A stretch of DNA of 64,000 nucleotides from positions 499,709-563,708 of the forward strand of contig PDUO01000025.1 of the NCBI GenBank assembly GCA_003008705.1, read 5' to 3'. The notes below the pieces were generated by a model. That model was not told the origin of the DNA and made no database searches. It saw nothing but the letters and a program-made list of their open reading frames with translations. Origin of the DNA: Pezicula radicicola (taxonomy: Eukaryota; Ascomycota; Leotiomycetes; Helotiales; Dermateaceae). How positions within the stretch are numbered: the stretch's first letter is position 1; each line of letters begins with the position of its first letter. This document shows positions 36,447 through 47,653 of the stretch, in pieces. The position numbers were made by a program, and so were the translations under genes.

Positions 36447-39400
36447 ATGCCACACGCACTCGATATGCCATCGTTCTTGACCGATGACACAGGTCCTACA
36501 TTATCCTCCAGCCGTCCCCCCTTTGACTTGCCAAGTCATCTCCGACAATCACACGAAAAGATTAATGGGAACGGGTGGACGTCATCTTCCCATACGTCGG
36601 TGAAGGGTAGTCTAGGGGATGGGCCCGATGGATATCCAGAGACGGTCAATGGAGGCAGAGTCCAAGTGAATGGTGGCACGCACCACGACGAAAACATGAA
36701 TGGGACAAATGGGACAAACGGAAGGTCGAGCATGAGCAGTTGGGCCGACCACAAGTCTTCCATCTCTCGAAATGGCAGCTCATATTCAGTCAACGGAGCT
36801 ACCAATGGCGCCTCAGAAAATGGAAGGAGGAGTCCTGGGCCTTTGATGAATGGGTCGAATGGGTCGTCGAGGCAGACAAATGGAGATAGATCTTCGTTTG
36901 TATCGACAAAGACGAACGGAACATCGCAGAATTCACCCCACGACTCAAGCTCTAGATCAACTACTCATGGCGAGAACGGACAACCACAGCAACCACAACA
37001 ACCCGCACCAACAAGAAAAATATCGATACCAGCTCCAATCTCAACAAATCCCCAAAGTACAGGGCCCTTGACTTATACCACTTCTCTACTTCCAGCTACG
37101 CCTACTCCGCAGCCAACAGAAACCCCCATTCGAGGATCAACCGAACCCCAGCGCTTCTCTTCTCCTCCTTCGTATCCAGCACCGAAGCCACCCAATGCAG
37201 TCTCCCCATCAACACCACAATCTCTACAGCATCCAGGGGCGTCACAGCTCAAACACCGACATACACTACAAGTGCCAAAAGTCCCTCCTGGGGGTCGTAA
37301 CTCGCGAGACGGAGAGGACTCGGTCTACAGTACAGGGAGGTTCTCACCCACAGGTTTTGTTGGTGGCCCACGAAGAGGTTCTTTGAGCCTGAACCGAAGA
37401 AATACGCAGTCGATACATTCTAATATGCCCCGCGAAGACATTCCTCCCGACGAGGACGCGATGCGTTGGGCAGAGGCAGTGCGGCAGAAGAGGGCAAGCA
37501 AGAGGAGGAGGAAGGAAGATGAAGATGATGATAGAGTGGTGGTCGGCACAAAGGTTGATCAGAATCATGTAAATTGGGTTACGGCATACAACATGCTGAC
37601 TGGCATTCGATTTACGGTATCGAGAACGAATGCCAAGTTGGACCGACCATTGACAGATGCGGATTTTGAAGCGAGGCATAAATTCTCGTTTGATATGTGA
37701 GTATGATGCAAGGCATGGTTGACCGATGGCTGACATGAAAATAGTACTGGGAACGAGCTGACCCCGTCCGCTAAGTACGATTTCAAATTCAAGGACTATG
37801 CGCCATGGGTATTCCGCCATCTGCGGGCTAAGTTCAAGCTTGACCCTGCAGATTACCTCATGTCTCTGACCAGCAAGTACATTCTTTCGGAGTTAGGATC
37901 GCCTGGGAAGAGCGGAAGCTTCTTTTATTTCTCTCGCGACTACAAATACATCATAAAGACTATTCATCACGCCGAGCACAAATTCCTCCGAAAAATCCTC
38001 AAAGAATACTATGCACACGTCGAAGAGAACCCGAATACCCTACTATCACAATTCTACGGCCTCCACCGAGTTAAGATACCATATGGCCGGAAAATACATT
38101 TTGTCGTCATGAACAATCTGTTTCCTCCGCACCGAGATATCCATCAAACGTTTGATTTGAAAGGTTCGACCATTGGCCGAGATTTTAAGGAAGAAGACCT
38201 GGAGCACAACCCGCGAGCTACTCTCAAAGACCTCAATTGGCTGCGGCGAAACCTGCATCTGGAATTTGGGCCGGAAAAGAAGAGGATGTTCATTGAGCAG
38301 ATGGAGAGAGATGTCCATCTTCTCCAGAAGCTGAAAATAATGGATTATAGTATGCTGGTGGGAATCCATGACCTCCAGAAGGGTAACCAGGAGAATATCC
38401 GTGATAAGACTCTGCAAGTCTTCCAGCCAGGCGGCGACAGTCCTGCGGATGATGAAGGGCCCCCCCAAAGAGGTATGTTAATGAGGACGCCGAGCAAACT
38501 TGAAAACGCCAAAAAGGCAAGGGAGTTGAGGGAAATCATCAAACAAGAGAAACCGATTCCAATGGGTCAAAGCAGCTCAAGAATGCCGGATCAGATGGAG
38601 GAAAATGCCATCAAAAAGGAATTTACCTTCTACAGCGATGACGGTGGTTTTAGAGCCACACACGAAGACAACAGTCCTGGTGAAGAGATTTTCTTCTTGT
38701 CCATCATCGACTGTCTCACACATTACAGCACTATCAAAAAGCTCGAGCATTTATGGAGTAAGGCCCCCCGTCTAAAAGTTTCTGGGCATAACTGACGTTC
38801 AAATAGAGGGCTTGAGCAACGACAAGAAGCTCATTTCACCTATTCGTCCAGAGCCGTACGGCGAGCGCTTCATCAAGTTCATAGAGGGGATCACCAAGAA
38901 CCCCGAAGAAGCTGCCCGTGAAGCTGAAGAATGTCCTGAGAATCCCACAGTCAACCTAGAAGGTGTCCATCCACACAATTCACAAGATTATGGACGACGA
39001 CGTTCAGGCAGTCAAACGACACCTATGCATCGCACCCCCACATCTAACAGCGTGATCCAGAGGAACGAGACCGAAGCACTCAAATCAGACCGAGAACTCC
39101 CAGAGGGTGGTCGGTCGGAATCAAGAATGATCTCCACTATACGGAGTCCGTCCGCTGAACGCTCGGGTGGCATGCAAGGGCAGGTGCTTCCGATTGTGGA
39201 AGAAGCTGGCGAAGCCAGCAGTACGGGTGGCAGAAGTGACCGCAGCCACGAGCGGAGGCCTTTAACTCCGTCAAAGGAGTACAACGGCGCTGAGTATGGG
39301 AACCAGCCCCGCATTCCTGCAAAAGATCACCTACAGAGGTATAGTCGGGAGAGCAATCGATCGGGTGATTCAGCGTTCGTGGACTCAAGAGGCATTCGGA

Positions 39401-39459
39401 AGACGCTCAGCAGGAGTAGCTTGGATAAGGACTTGCCGCCATTACCTCCAACTTCGTAA
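36447..39459 (+). CDS. mss4: phosphatidylinositol-4-phosphate 5-kinase (MSS4/its3)
   Basis: CDS join(36447..37696,37745..38757,38807..39459), about 971 aa. It phosphorylates PI4P to PI(4,5)P2 at the plasma membrane, controlling actin, endocytosis and polarity. Residues 1-350 are disordered, rich in Asn/Gly/Ser/Pro, with [12 protein letters not shown] repeats. The PIPK catalytic domain (about 400-780) has the glycine-rich loop [20 protein letters not shown] with the ATP-binding Lys, [10 protein letters not shown], the catalytic [23 protein letters not shown], and the end [13 protein letters not shown]. Two introns split the kinase domain, each joining in phase. The C-terminal 200 residues are low-complexity and Ser/Arg-rich. 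The only PIPK in the window; the type I call follows from overall order and Mss4-like length. Confidence 0.94.
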
Positions 39460-40697
39460 TATCTTAGTTGTATTGGAGGGTGGAGGAAGGATCTTATTTA
39501 CAAGGAAGAAGATGGTCAAGGATAAGAAGGACGAGAAGAGTTGCGAGTTATCAGTACCAATACCACGCGTGATACCAGATCTAGCGAATGCCTGTCCTTT
39601 TTCTTTCCTTTGTTTTTTTTCCCTTGTCATACCTGGTGTTTGCCGCCACTGGAATTGAAATTACATTCAAAGGCTTGCATACTGTTTCCCGCCTTCCAGT
39701 CTTCTGTTTGCGTATTGAATTTCTGATGTTGGTGCTTTCGCTTTTACGAATTTCCTTTGTCTCTTGTTCCTTTTGGCCTCGGTTTGTTAATTTGTATATA
39801 GATAGATGGATGCCTTTTTCTAGGATGGCGAGAGAGAGAGGTGGGGGAGAGAGAAGGACAAAAGAGAGTTGTTAACGGACGAATGACACACAATGTATAG
39901 ATATAGGTAGTGAAACCGAATAAAATGAAATGGGGTAGAAAGCGAGGAAAGAGAAAAGTGAAGGAAGATCAATCAATATATTGCAAAATTGAAAACACAC
40001 TTTGCTCATTTTTTGTCCTGTTCTGTTTTATTGTGGTTTTTTGATTGGATCACCTTTGACTTTATCTACCTTTAATGAGGAATCACTGCCGTTTACAATT
40101 CGAAGGTTGATGGGGTTGTACTTGCTGAACATTTACTGCCGTATTGAAAGCTGAAACAAATATCATAACCTCTTGTGAAAATAAATTCCCCTCAGTGTCA
40201 ACTAAATATATATATCATCTAACTGGCTTCGTTTCTGAACTTCGATGACTTGTCTCAGTACTTATAGCAATTGACCTGGGCTCTTCGATTTTCCCACTCG
40301 TGAACCTAATCACAATATGTAAGGAGGGCTAAATTCACGAGGGAGTCTTTCACTTAGGATATAACAAGATCTGGAGCTCGGAATGCTTCACTGCAATCTA
40401 ATGCTAAATACTATGTACGCATTGCCCTCGAATATTACTCTTTGCTCCAGATTATGTTTCCAGCTAGAACTTTGCCATGAACTGTGTTTATATTCAAGCT
40501 ATTCCTTGTCACCATTAAGCGATACACAGTATTTTTTTGAAGTAGTGTTTAAACATGACGCCTAATCTGGGTCTGTATTGATATGCCGTTGCAAAAACAG
40601 CCAGAGCTGTCTAGTTTGTCCCCCATTTTGAATAGTTTTGATTTTGAGACCTGCTGTTCCATTCCCCCCTTGTATTTTAGTCCTCTTCGGTACGTAA
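39460..40697. other. convergent intergenic region
   Basis: Left part is the likely 3' UTR of the kinase, with T-rich runs near 39600 and a purine-rich tract near 39830-39865. The remainder to 40697 has nothing recognisable. Confidence 0.5.
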
Positions 40698-43296
40698 TTA
40701 AGGTACTGGGACAGGTCGGTGTTTAAGTGCCTTGTCCTCGGAAGCAACTATTTGACGCGAAACATCCGCCAGCAAGAACTGAGTGTAATTTATAGGAGCA
40801 GACGGTGGATTATCGTCAATCCCCTGAAAACGACTGAAGTTATGATTAGCCAAGTCTAACTTAACCCATTCCTTGCATACATCTTCATGCGTCTTAAGAC
40901 CGAAGTGTTTGTCCAGACCGCCATGGATCTCATGTTGTAGGAAGATAAATTCTTGACTTTCTGGCTTGGGGGTTACTTCATTGCAGAAGAAATTGTTGGC
41001 TTCGATTTCACCCATGTGCTTTGTTGCTTCTTGAACGGCGTAGCATCGTGGATCGCTACCAGCGTTGGTGATCACTTCTCGGGTTGGTCTGGTATTTCTA
41101 CCGGGTATCACTTTTGTCCAATGCTTTCTTTGAGTTCCGTATTCTTCTTTGTAAGGCCAGCGAACGCCCCATTCACAGAGCATTAAAAATCTTCTAACTG
41201 GTGACCAGTTTTTCGTTATCTAGCATTTTCTCTAGTTAGCCGTTCTTCTTCTTTAATGAAAGACATATTACGATTGGCATGTAAAGTATTTGCTGGAGAG
41301 TGAGTAAACACTTACAAAAACAAAGCCGTCTGTTAGCTCCTTCTCATATTTTAATGGCCATGGCATATCCCTAAACTGAGGCCAGTCCTGATCTTTCACA
41401 TAAGTTACAATACCATTATCGTAGCCCTGGTCAATACCAAGCAGGTCATCGAATCTTCTTGTCTCATTAGAGTTCCAAGCACCACAGCTAAGTGGAAACG
41501 ATTTCCAGGTTCCTTCGGTCGTGGCTGGCCACAGTTCATGATTCATGAACGATCTCCTTATCGACTCATTTGCCCTGTCTGGATGTTCCTCAGCTCTTGG
41601 GAGCCAATTCATCATCATGTTTGATGGCGAATGACACACTGGCAGTGCCATGTATGATTCATCGGTGTTGTATATGTATAAGCCTTCAGATTCGGTCGCT
41701 CCCAACATGGGGTTCATATCAAGAAAATCCGTGGCATAGTTATGGTACTTCTGATAAACCTTCCACGAGTTTTTCACAATTGCTTCCTCAGTGGTTTCAT
41801 ATTTACTGAGCTGGTCAAAACCTCTCAATCGTTCTTCTCGGTTACCAGCACTCTTCCAAGTCCAACATTGAAGTCCGCAAACAGAGGCATCTCCTCCGTC
41901 ACCAACGTAATATAGTCTGCTGTCAGCAAACTCGTTTTGAAGTAGAATTGGATCTCCATTCCAGCCATTGTGTCGGAGTTGAACCATATCGAGGTCTCTA
42001 CATTTTTGGTAGCATTTACCAGATGCTAACATCGAGCCAATGACTGCATGTTCGTAGCGTTTGACCAAGTTACTGTGTATTTTAGTCAGTATAAGTTGTT
42101 ACAATCGGATTGCTTCAAAACAAGTTGGTTTTAGTAGCTTAAGGATAGACAAATGTACTAACCGTTTATGATCTTCCTGAATCATTTTATCGACCGGATT
42201 AGGAGGTCCCCAGAATCCAATTCTCATCCAATCGATGAGATTCATCCCATAAACATCTATCCCAGCAACAATATCATTGAGAAGATGCTGAAAGTCGCGT
42301 TTGATCTGTGGCGGACGTTCGTCGGTATAAAAGACCAAAGGAGAAAAAGGATCAACAAGTTCAGGATTAGCACCCCATTTCTGTCTGCCACATTGTTTAC
42401 GTATATAACCATACATCAAATTTTGACGCCAACCTTCCAACCCATCTCTCGACGCTGTTTTCCTTAAGATACTCGAAAGGTGATTCTGCCATCCATTAAT
42501 ATCTTTGAATATTTGGAAGGCTAATATTTTATTGTAACCAGTGATTGACGAGAAGAACCAAAAATCGTTTAGGATTGTGTATTCGTGTTTTTCGAAGATT
42601 GGTGGCATGGAATTCCAGAATCTACATTCGAGTTCTTCGTTAAAGTCGTCGGTATCTTCTGGGACGAAATCTTGCATTATGTTTAGTGTTGAGATTGACA
42701 TGTTACCCAGAAGATCACGGGTTAAATGCTATATAATATACCTTTTTTTTAGTTCGTATTTTTATTATCGTTGGAATATTTAAGTAAAAACTCACGAATT
42801 TGGCGGATAAGAACTTTGTGATCTCCTGTACTGTTCTTATTGTAATGAGAATTTGTCGAGTTTCCTCAAGAAGACATAGAGTTGGTGTTGATGGACGACG
42901 TAGTGCAAGGGTAGTGACGATATCCTCGCAAACAGGAGGAGGACCACAAATTCCAGTTTCGATATTGCAATTAAAATCTCTAGTCGTGTAATCCTTTACA
43001 AACGCTGGAAATGCTCCTAGTTTTGACAACTTTTCAGGATTTCTGGAATGCATGTTTGCAAGCCATACTTTGTAATAATCGACATGGTTTGTCTTCTTCG
43101 CGTTTTCTTGGGTATAGTTAAAGTATGGATTTTGGCAGGCTTTTGCTACTTGATGGGTGCTTAGGGTTTTGGCAGTTGAGTTGATTAGTTCTGGGAATGA
43201 TGTTACGTATGAACATCCTGTTGCGTGTCCTGTTGAGTCTGCGCTTGTTAAGGTAATTATTCCTGCGAGTACGGCGACGAGGCGAGAGAGCTTCAT
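40698..43296 (-). CDS. secreted hypothetical protein, 781 aa, four exons
   Basis: CDS complement(join(40698..41219,41316..42072,42163..42728,42796..43296)). All three introns have good donors (GTGAGT, GTTAGT, GTAAGT) and join open frames in phase. The N-terminus MKLSRLVAVLAGIITLTSA is a clear signal peptide. The mature protein is rich in aromatic residues and has many cysteines (for example CNIETGICGPPPVCED and YQKCRDLD) and several N-glycosylation sites (NST, NYT). There is no membrane segment near the C-terminus and no GPI-like tail. No catalytic motif is recognised. The high Trp/Tyr/Cys content and length suggest an extracellular enzyme or a large surface protein. It is flanked on the upstream side by a repeat-containing, AT-rich region. 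Confidence 0.8.
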
Positions 43297-43805
43297 CTCG
43301 ATTTTCGTGCTAAAGCTGTGTGGCGACCAAGTAGCCGCTGTTGTACTTTTGGTCTTAGAGATCGTTATTGTATGATCGAGTGCTAGAATGATGTTCTCTA
43401 AAGGAGGGAAATGATGCCGTCACTGTTGCGTAGGTACCTGGATTAAAGGGTTTATGGAAAAGTAGGTTTGAAACATTGAATTTTACGAATTATAGCAGAG
43501 TTTGATACTTGATGGCTTTGTGTCTTTCTAAACGTAGCCGGGTAGGAAATGGTCTGGCGCCGTTGTAGCACTAACAGTCAGGTAGTTTTTAGGAATTTCT
43601 TATACTATTTTTGCGACCTATACTAATTGTATGAAAGCTTTAAGAGATCGGCATACTTATTTTAGACTTCAAAGTTTGAAGTTACGTTATATCGTTGCAT
43701 AGGTATTTGCAAATTTTAGTATTGGCATTCCTGGTGTCGCATTCACAATGTCGGTTTCTCGGTGTCACGTTCCAAGTGTCGCATTGTCGCATTTTTCATA
43801 TCCTA
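43297..43805. other. upstream region of the secreted-protein gene
   Basis: Promoter and leader of the leftward gene. Between 43735 and 43800 there are four imperfect copies of a GTGTCGCAT/GTGTCACGT-like word, probably a decayed short tandem repeat. Confidence 0.45.
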
Positions 43806-44127
43806 CGGAGGTTCCGGCCAAAAGTCGTGCGAATATAGGCTATAAAGCCTATAGCAGCCTGTAGCTACAGTACGGTGTTCTCTTATAGGCTAGTAGCCCC
43901 GCCCCTTATAGGGGCTTTTCGGCGCTTAGACGCTAAAGACAGAACACTATATGGTACATCAAGCGAAACCCTACTACAAGTCTGGCAGGGCAACTATAGT
44001 GCTTAATCACTAAATGAATGAGCCTTACAGGCTACTTAAGCGGTATTTACAGGGCAATAGGCCGTTATAAGGCTTAGGCTACAGGCTTCGTAGCCTGTCC
44101 TCGCATGACTTTTGGCCGGAACCTCCG
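43806..44127. mobile_element. MITE-like element with ~27-bp terminal inverted repeats and TA target duplication
   Basis: The left end (from 43806) reads CGGAGGTTCCGGCCAAAAGT followed by CGTGCGA; the right end (to 44127) is its reverse complement with a single mismatch (CATGCGA). The element is 322 bp, flanked on both sides by TA (43804-43805 and 44128-44129), the target site of Tc1/mariner and pogo/Fot1-type transposases. There is no coding capacity. The interior is rich in short GCCTATA/TATAGGC and TAGCCTGT words, giving further self-complementarity. A non-autonomous DNA transposon is the simplest reading; the family is not recognised. Confidence 0.85.
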
Positions 44128-44129
44128 TA

Positions 44130-45364
44130 TTCCGAGCGTTGTTTTTTCAAAGCTGCATTACCATTGGCACCGAAAGACTTGAGTTATATGATTGATATAT
44201 AATAGCATCATGGGTCTATTCGAGTTTTGGAGCCAATCTGAATGATATGCAATACGCCGCAAAGCGGTATATTGGCCGGATACAGACAAAAGAAAGGGAC
44301 TTTATCCGTCTCTACTCACGATGGGTGTAAGGCTGTAAGCGTTGGAGGTAGCCTCAGTACCCAGAAGTAAGTCAATTAGATAATGAGAAGATGACAAGAT
44401 ATCTTAGAAACTAGAGGCGTGATTTATGATAGCATCTCTATATTGCTCGCTTAAATCGGGCGATATCCCAAACAGGTCGCTTACCGAGCTTCCTAGCTTC
44501 CTATCCTCTTCAACCTTTTCTTCCCTCTTATGGAGCTTTTAATAGGATTTAGTCTTCATGTACAACTTATCTATCTATGACTCATCTTCATCCATTATCA
44601 CTATTGTCGCTACAATGTTTTCGATGCTAATTGAAACGATGGTCAAGCGTTTTATGGGACGCAGCCAAGCTCGTACAGAACGTAATCCCCAATTCGATCC
44701 TTATCGTATAGATAGCCACCCTCCCGATACTATTGACTTCTGTGGTCGAATATCACTAACAAGGCCATCTTCACCTCAACCCCAAGTTTGAGGCGCTGCC
44801 ACCCATTATTTCGTACCTATGTATTGAAGGACATGATTATATGTTCAAGAACAGGTGTTCTTGCGACAAAAATTCTGCAGTTGATCGATCGCATGTGGCT
44901 GAGGCTATGCAGAGTGCGTTAACCTCTTAGAGCGAGGAAAGGTGCAAAATTGCATAGTAGATACTTAGGTACCTGTTTGCTTACTGCTAAAAGCTACCTA
45001 CAGGGATTCGCAGGTCTCTAGAAACGCTGTCGCACAGTGTTTGTTGATTCAGGCCGAAAAGACTTTGCAGTCTCGACTTCGCAGTCTCGACTTCTACCGT
45101 ATGAATTGGTTTGTAAGGGATCTTTTGGCATAGCTATATATTGACACATACGACATGGGGTTGAGTAATTCACTTGTATTGGGTAATTCACTTGATTTAG
45201 TAACTTGGTTGACTTGGGTAACTCAGTTGCCCTAATCAAAATGATCTCGTATAAACCAATTCGTACAATACTTCAGAATACGGTCCCTTGGTCAGTATAA
45301 CTACATTTTGAACCACAATACACCAATCAAATCACCTCATCTTTCATAAAGCGACAAATCTGCC
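44130..45364. other. intergenic region, no gene seen
   Basis: A 77-codon frame at 44558-44791 has an N-terminal hydrophobic patch but no other support. Between 45050 and 45220, imperfect repeats of GTCTCGACTTC and GGGTAATTCACTTG/GGGTAACTCAGTTG words occur. No RNA gene seen. Confidence 0.4.
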
Positions 45365-46566
45365 TCATGAGCCCATCCTCCAGATACCCCCAAACCAAAC
45401 CTTTCTCCCAATCCACTTGACCCCCCTCTTCCCTAAAACATCCATATCTTCCTCGCTAACCTTCCTCTCCACAACACCCTCATCACCAACTAGTTCCAGC
45501 CCCCAATTCCTTGCTTCATTCACCACTTCTTCAATCTCGTAGATGAAAGATGTACCTCTGATTTTGATTTTGATTTTCTCTTGAAGGTCCATTTCCGTAC
45601 CCGTATCCTTATCACTGTTGGATTTAATAGTACTACCAGTAATAATTTCGTGGATTTCCTCCATGAAACCTGCTTGACTATCCTTACCCATGTCGGCAGA
45701 CATATTAGTCAACAGCAATAAACCATCTGGTTTTAGGAGTTTGAAGATAGTGTTGAAGAACACATGGAGAGGGAGATGTTCCAGTACTAGTGTCGAGATT
45801 ACGATGTCTGCTTTGTTGACCCATTCATTGGGAATGGGGTCTTTGTTTGCATCGAAGACTTTGAATGTTAGTTGTGGTTGGAATGGAGATGCGGATCCAG
45901 CTGGCGGGGTTTGTGTTGAAGAGGAATTAGTTGATGAAGCAGAGAAGTAGTTTTGTAAATGAGACGAGCATCTTTCTTCTGCAATCTTCAACATTTGAGA
46001 CGAGGCATCTAGTCCTAGAATCCTACATGACAAAGAGTGTAGAGTAGGGAAAAGTGAGGTTTCGTTGGCATTGGGTAGAAGTTTGATTGTATTACGACCT
46101 GTACCACAGCCGAAATCGATGATGAATAAGTCCTCGGCCTCGGCATCTACAGTGGCGGCAGTAGGTTGTGTAGTTGTGGTAGACGGAGATCTGTTTGACA
46201 GAGTGATGAGTTTCGGAAGGAGGTGAATGAGTTCTTGGTCGTCGACTTTTTGGAGAATGTTGGCATCTGTATCGTAGACCTGACGTTTGGTGGGTCAATG
46301 ACTTAGTATAATTAGTAGTAAATAGTTTAGAATGTATAGCATGTAGGTGAGATACCTCGAATTTGGAATGGAGAGGGACAGGGAAGGGACAGGGCTGGAT
46401 GAGGAGCTTGATGCTAATAGAGGATATATTGGTGTATACGTACTTTTGCCCAGCGATCGTAAAGTTCCGTGTTGTCTAGATGAATGACTTGTCGGTTGGC
46501 GCTGGTAGTGAATGCGGCGTCTTGTGCTTGAGGAGCTAGATTGTGCGGCGACGGCGAGGAAGACAT
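45365..46566 (-). CDS. class I SAM-dependent methyltransferase
   Basis: CDS complement(join(45365..46279,46444..46566)), about 345 aa. Exon 1 ends TELYDRWAK and exon 2 starts VYDTDANILQKVDDQELIHL; the intron has a GTACGT donor. Motif I is FIIDFGCGTGRNTIKL (SAM-binding glycines). The acidic post-I residue is in RILGLDASSQMLKIA, and ADIVISTLVLEHLP is motif IV. The start YDRWAKVYDTDANILQ is typical of small-molecule methyltransferases of the methyltransf_11/25 type in fungi. The long insertion after QNYFSASSTNSSS is low-complexity. The substrate cannot be inferred; a role in secondary metabolism or quinone/lipid methylation are both possible. Confidence 0.85.
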
Positions 46567-47653
46567 TTTGAGGATGGTGTTGAGAGCTCTAATTGATAAA
46601 ATTGTAATGAATGATCGAATGTGAATTGATCGATTCAGGGGAGAAATACCAGAGCTTAACCCTTCTGCTTTTATCTATCTATATGTACCTACACATGTAT
46701 ACAAGTTCTGACACCAGTATTCCGTGAGTCGGTGTGACTCAGTCTGTACTCAATTATACTGTGGCTGGCCACAAGTTTACGCAAGTCGAACCTACCTAAT
46801 TTCATTTCTGCCACAACACAACGATATTTTACGCCTATTAGGAACCCTACGCTAACGTTTAGGAGGGCTTAAGATTATAATGATAAATTTATACTAATTA
46901 TATACCTTCGAAGCTTACTAGTTAGTAACTCAGTTATTTGAGGTACTCAAATCAAAACAGTTAATTTAATTTAAACGAAGTTAAGTTCCGATGCCGTAAG
47001 TAACTTTATCCTCCCTAATATATTCTAATATTCATATAACAGGGACTGAGCTCTATGGAACTATTCTTAGTTCTATTGGTAGAATAACATCTAATTTAGT
47101 TATAACAAAAAAATTATTAGAATACAATGAGAGAGAGTATTACTAGTACAGAGCAATTACTGCTCATTTCTCCCCTATTAGAAGGTTGCTAAGAAGCAAG
47201 GCACTACTACACGGTGATAAACTTTACAGTGTCACCGAAGCAGTAGTCATTGATTTGGACGATGAACTTGAGAATATGGCACTAAATGCAGCATAGGAAC
47301 AGATAGAGGATGAGGTATACGCAATGAATGACCCATCCCAAGGAGCATACAAGGTGTGATAGAAGCTTTTTAGTTACTCACACGAGAAAACCGCAGGGCT
47401 CATCGGAATCATGAAAACCACGAAAAAACCATCCTTTCAATCAGATTTCTCCGGCCAGAATAACTTTCTAACGGGTTTTTTGAGGCCTGCTAAACCGAAA
47501 AAAAGTACGTGTACGTATGGAGTTTAAAACCAGCATATGGTAGCGGGAATAAAATAATAGTTTATTTTTATATATATTAAACCTCGCTTGCAATATTATA
47601 AAGACTGTAAAAGTATTGTCAATTAGTAAGCGCGATATATAGTTGACAATCAC
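46567..47653. other. intergenic region with an ORF relic
   Basis: 46800-47110 is AT-rich. At 47179-47359 (+) a reading frame with one internal stop encodes protein-like sequence (LLRSKALLHGDKLYSVTEAV then VIDLDDELENMALNAA, stop, EQIEDEVYAMNDPSQGAY), which looks like a fragment of a decayed gene or transposon protein. No family recognised. Confidence 0.4.

Noticed and set aside
44558..44791. 77-codon plus-strand frame with a hydrophobic patch
   Set aside because: No homology, no splice support, and it sits in a repeat-bearing intergenic region.
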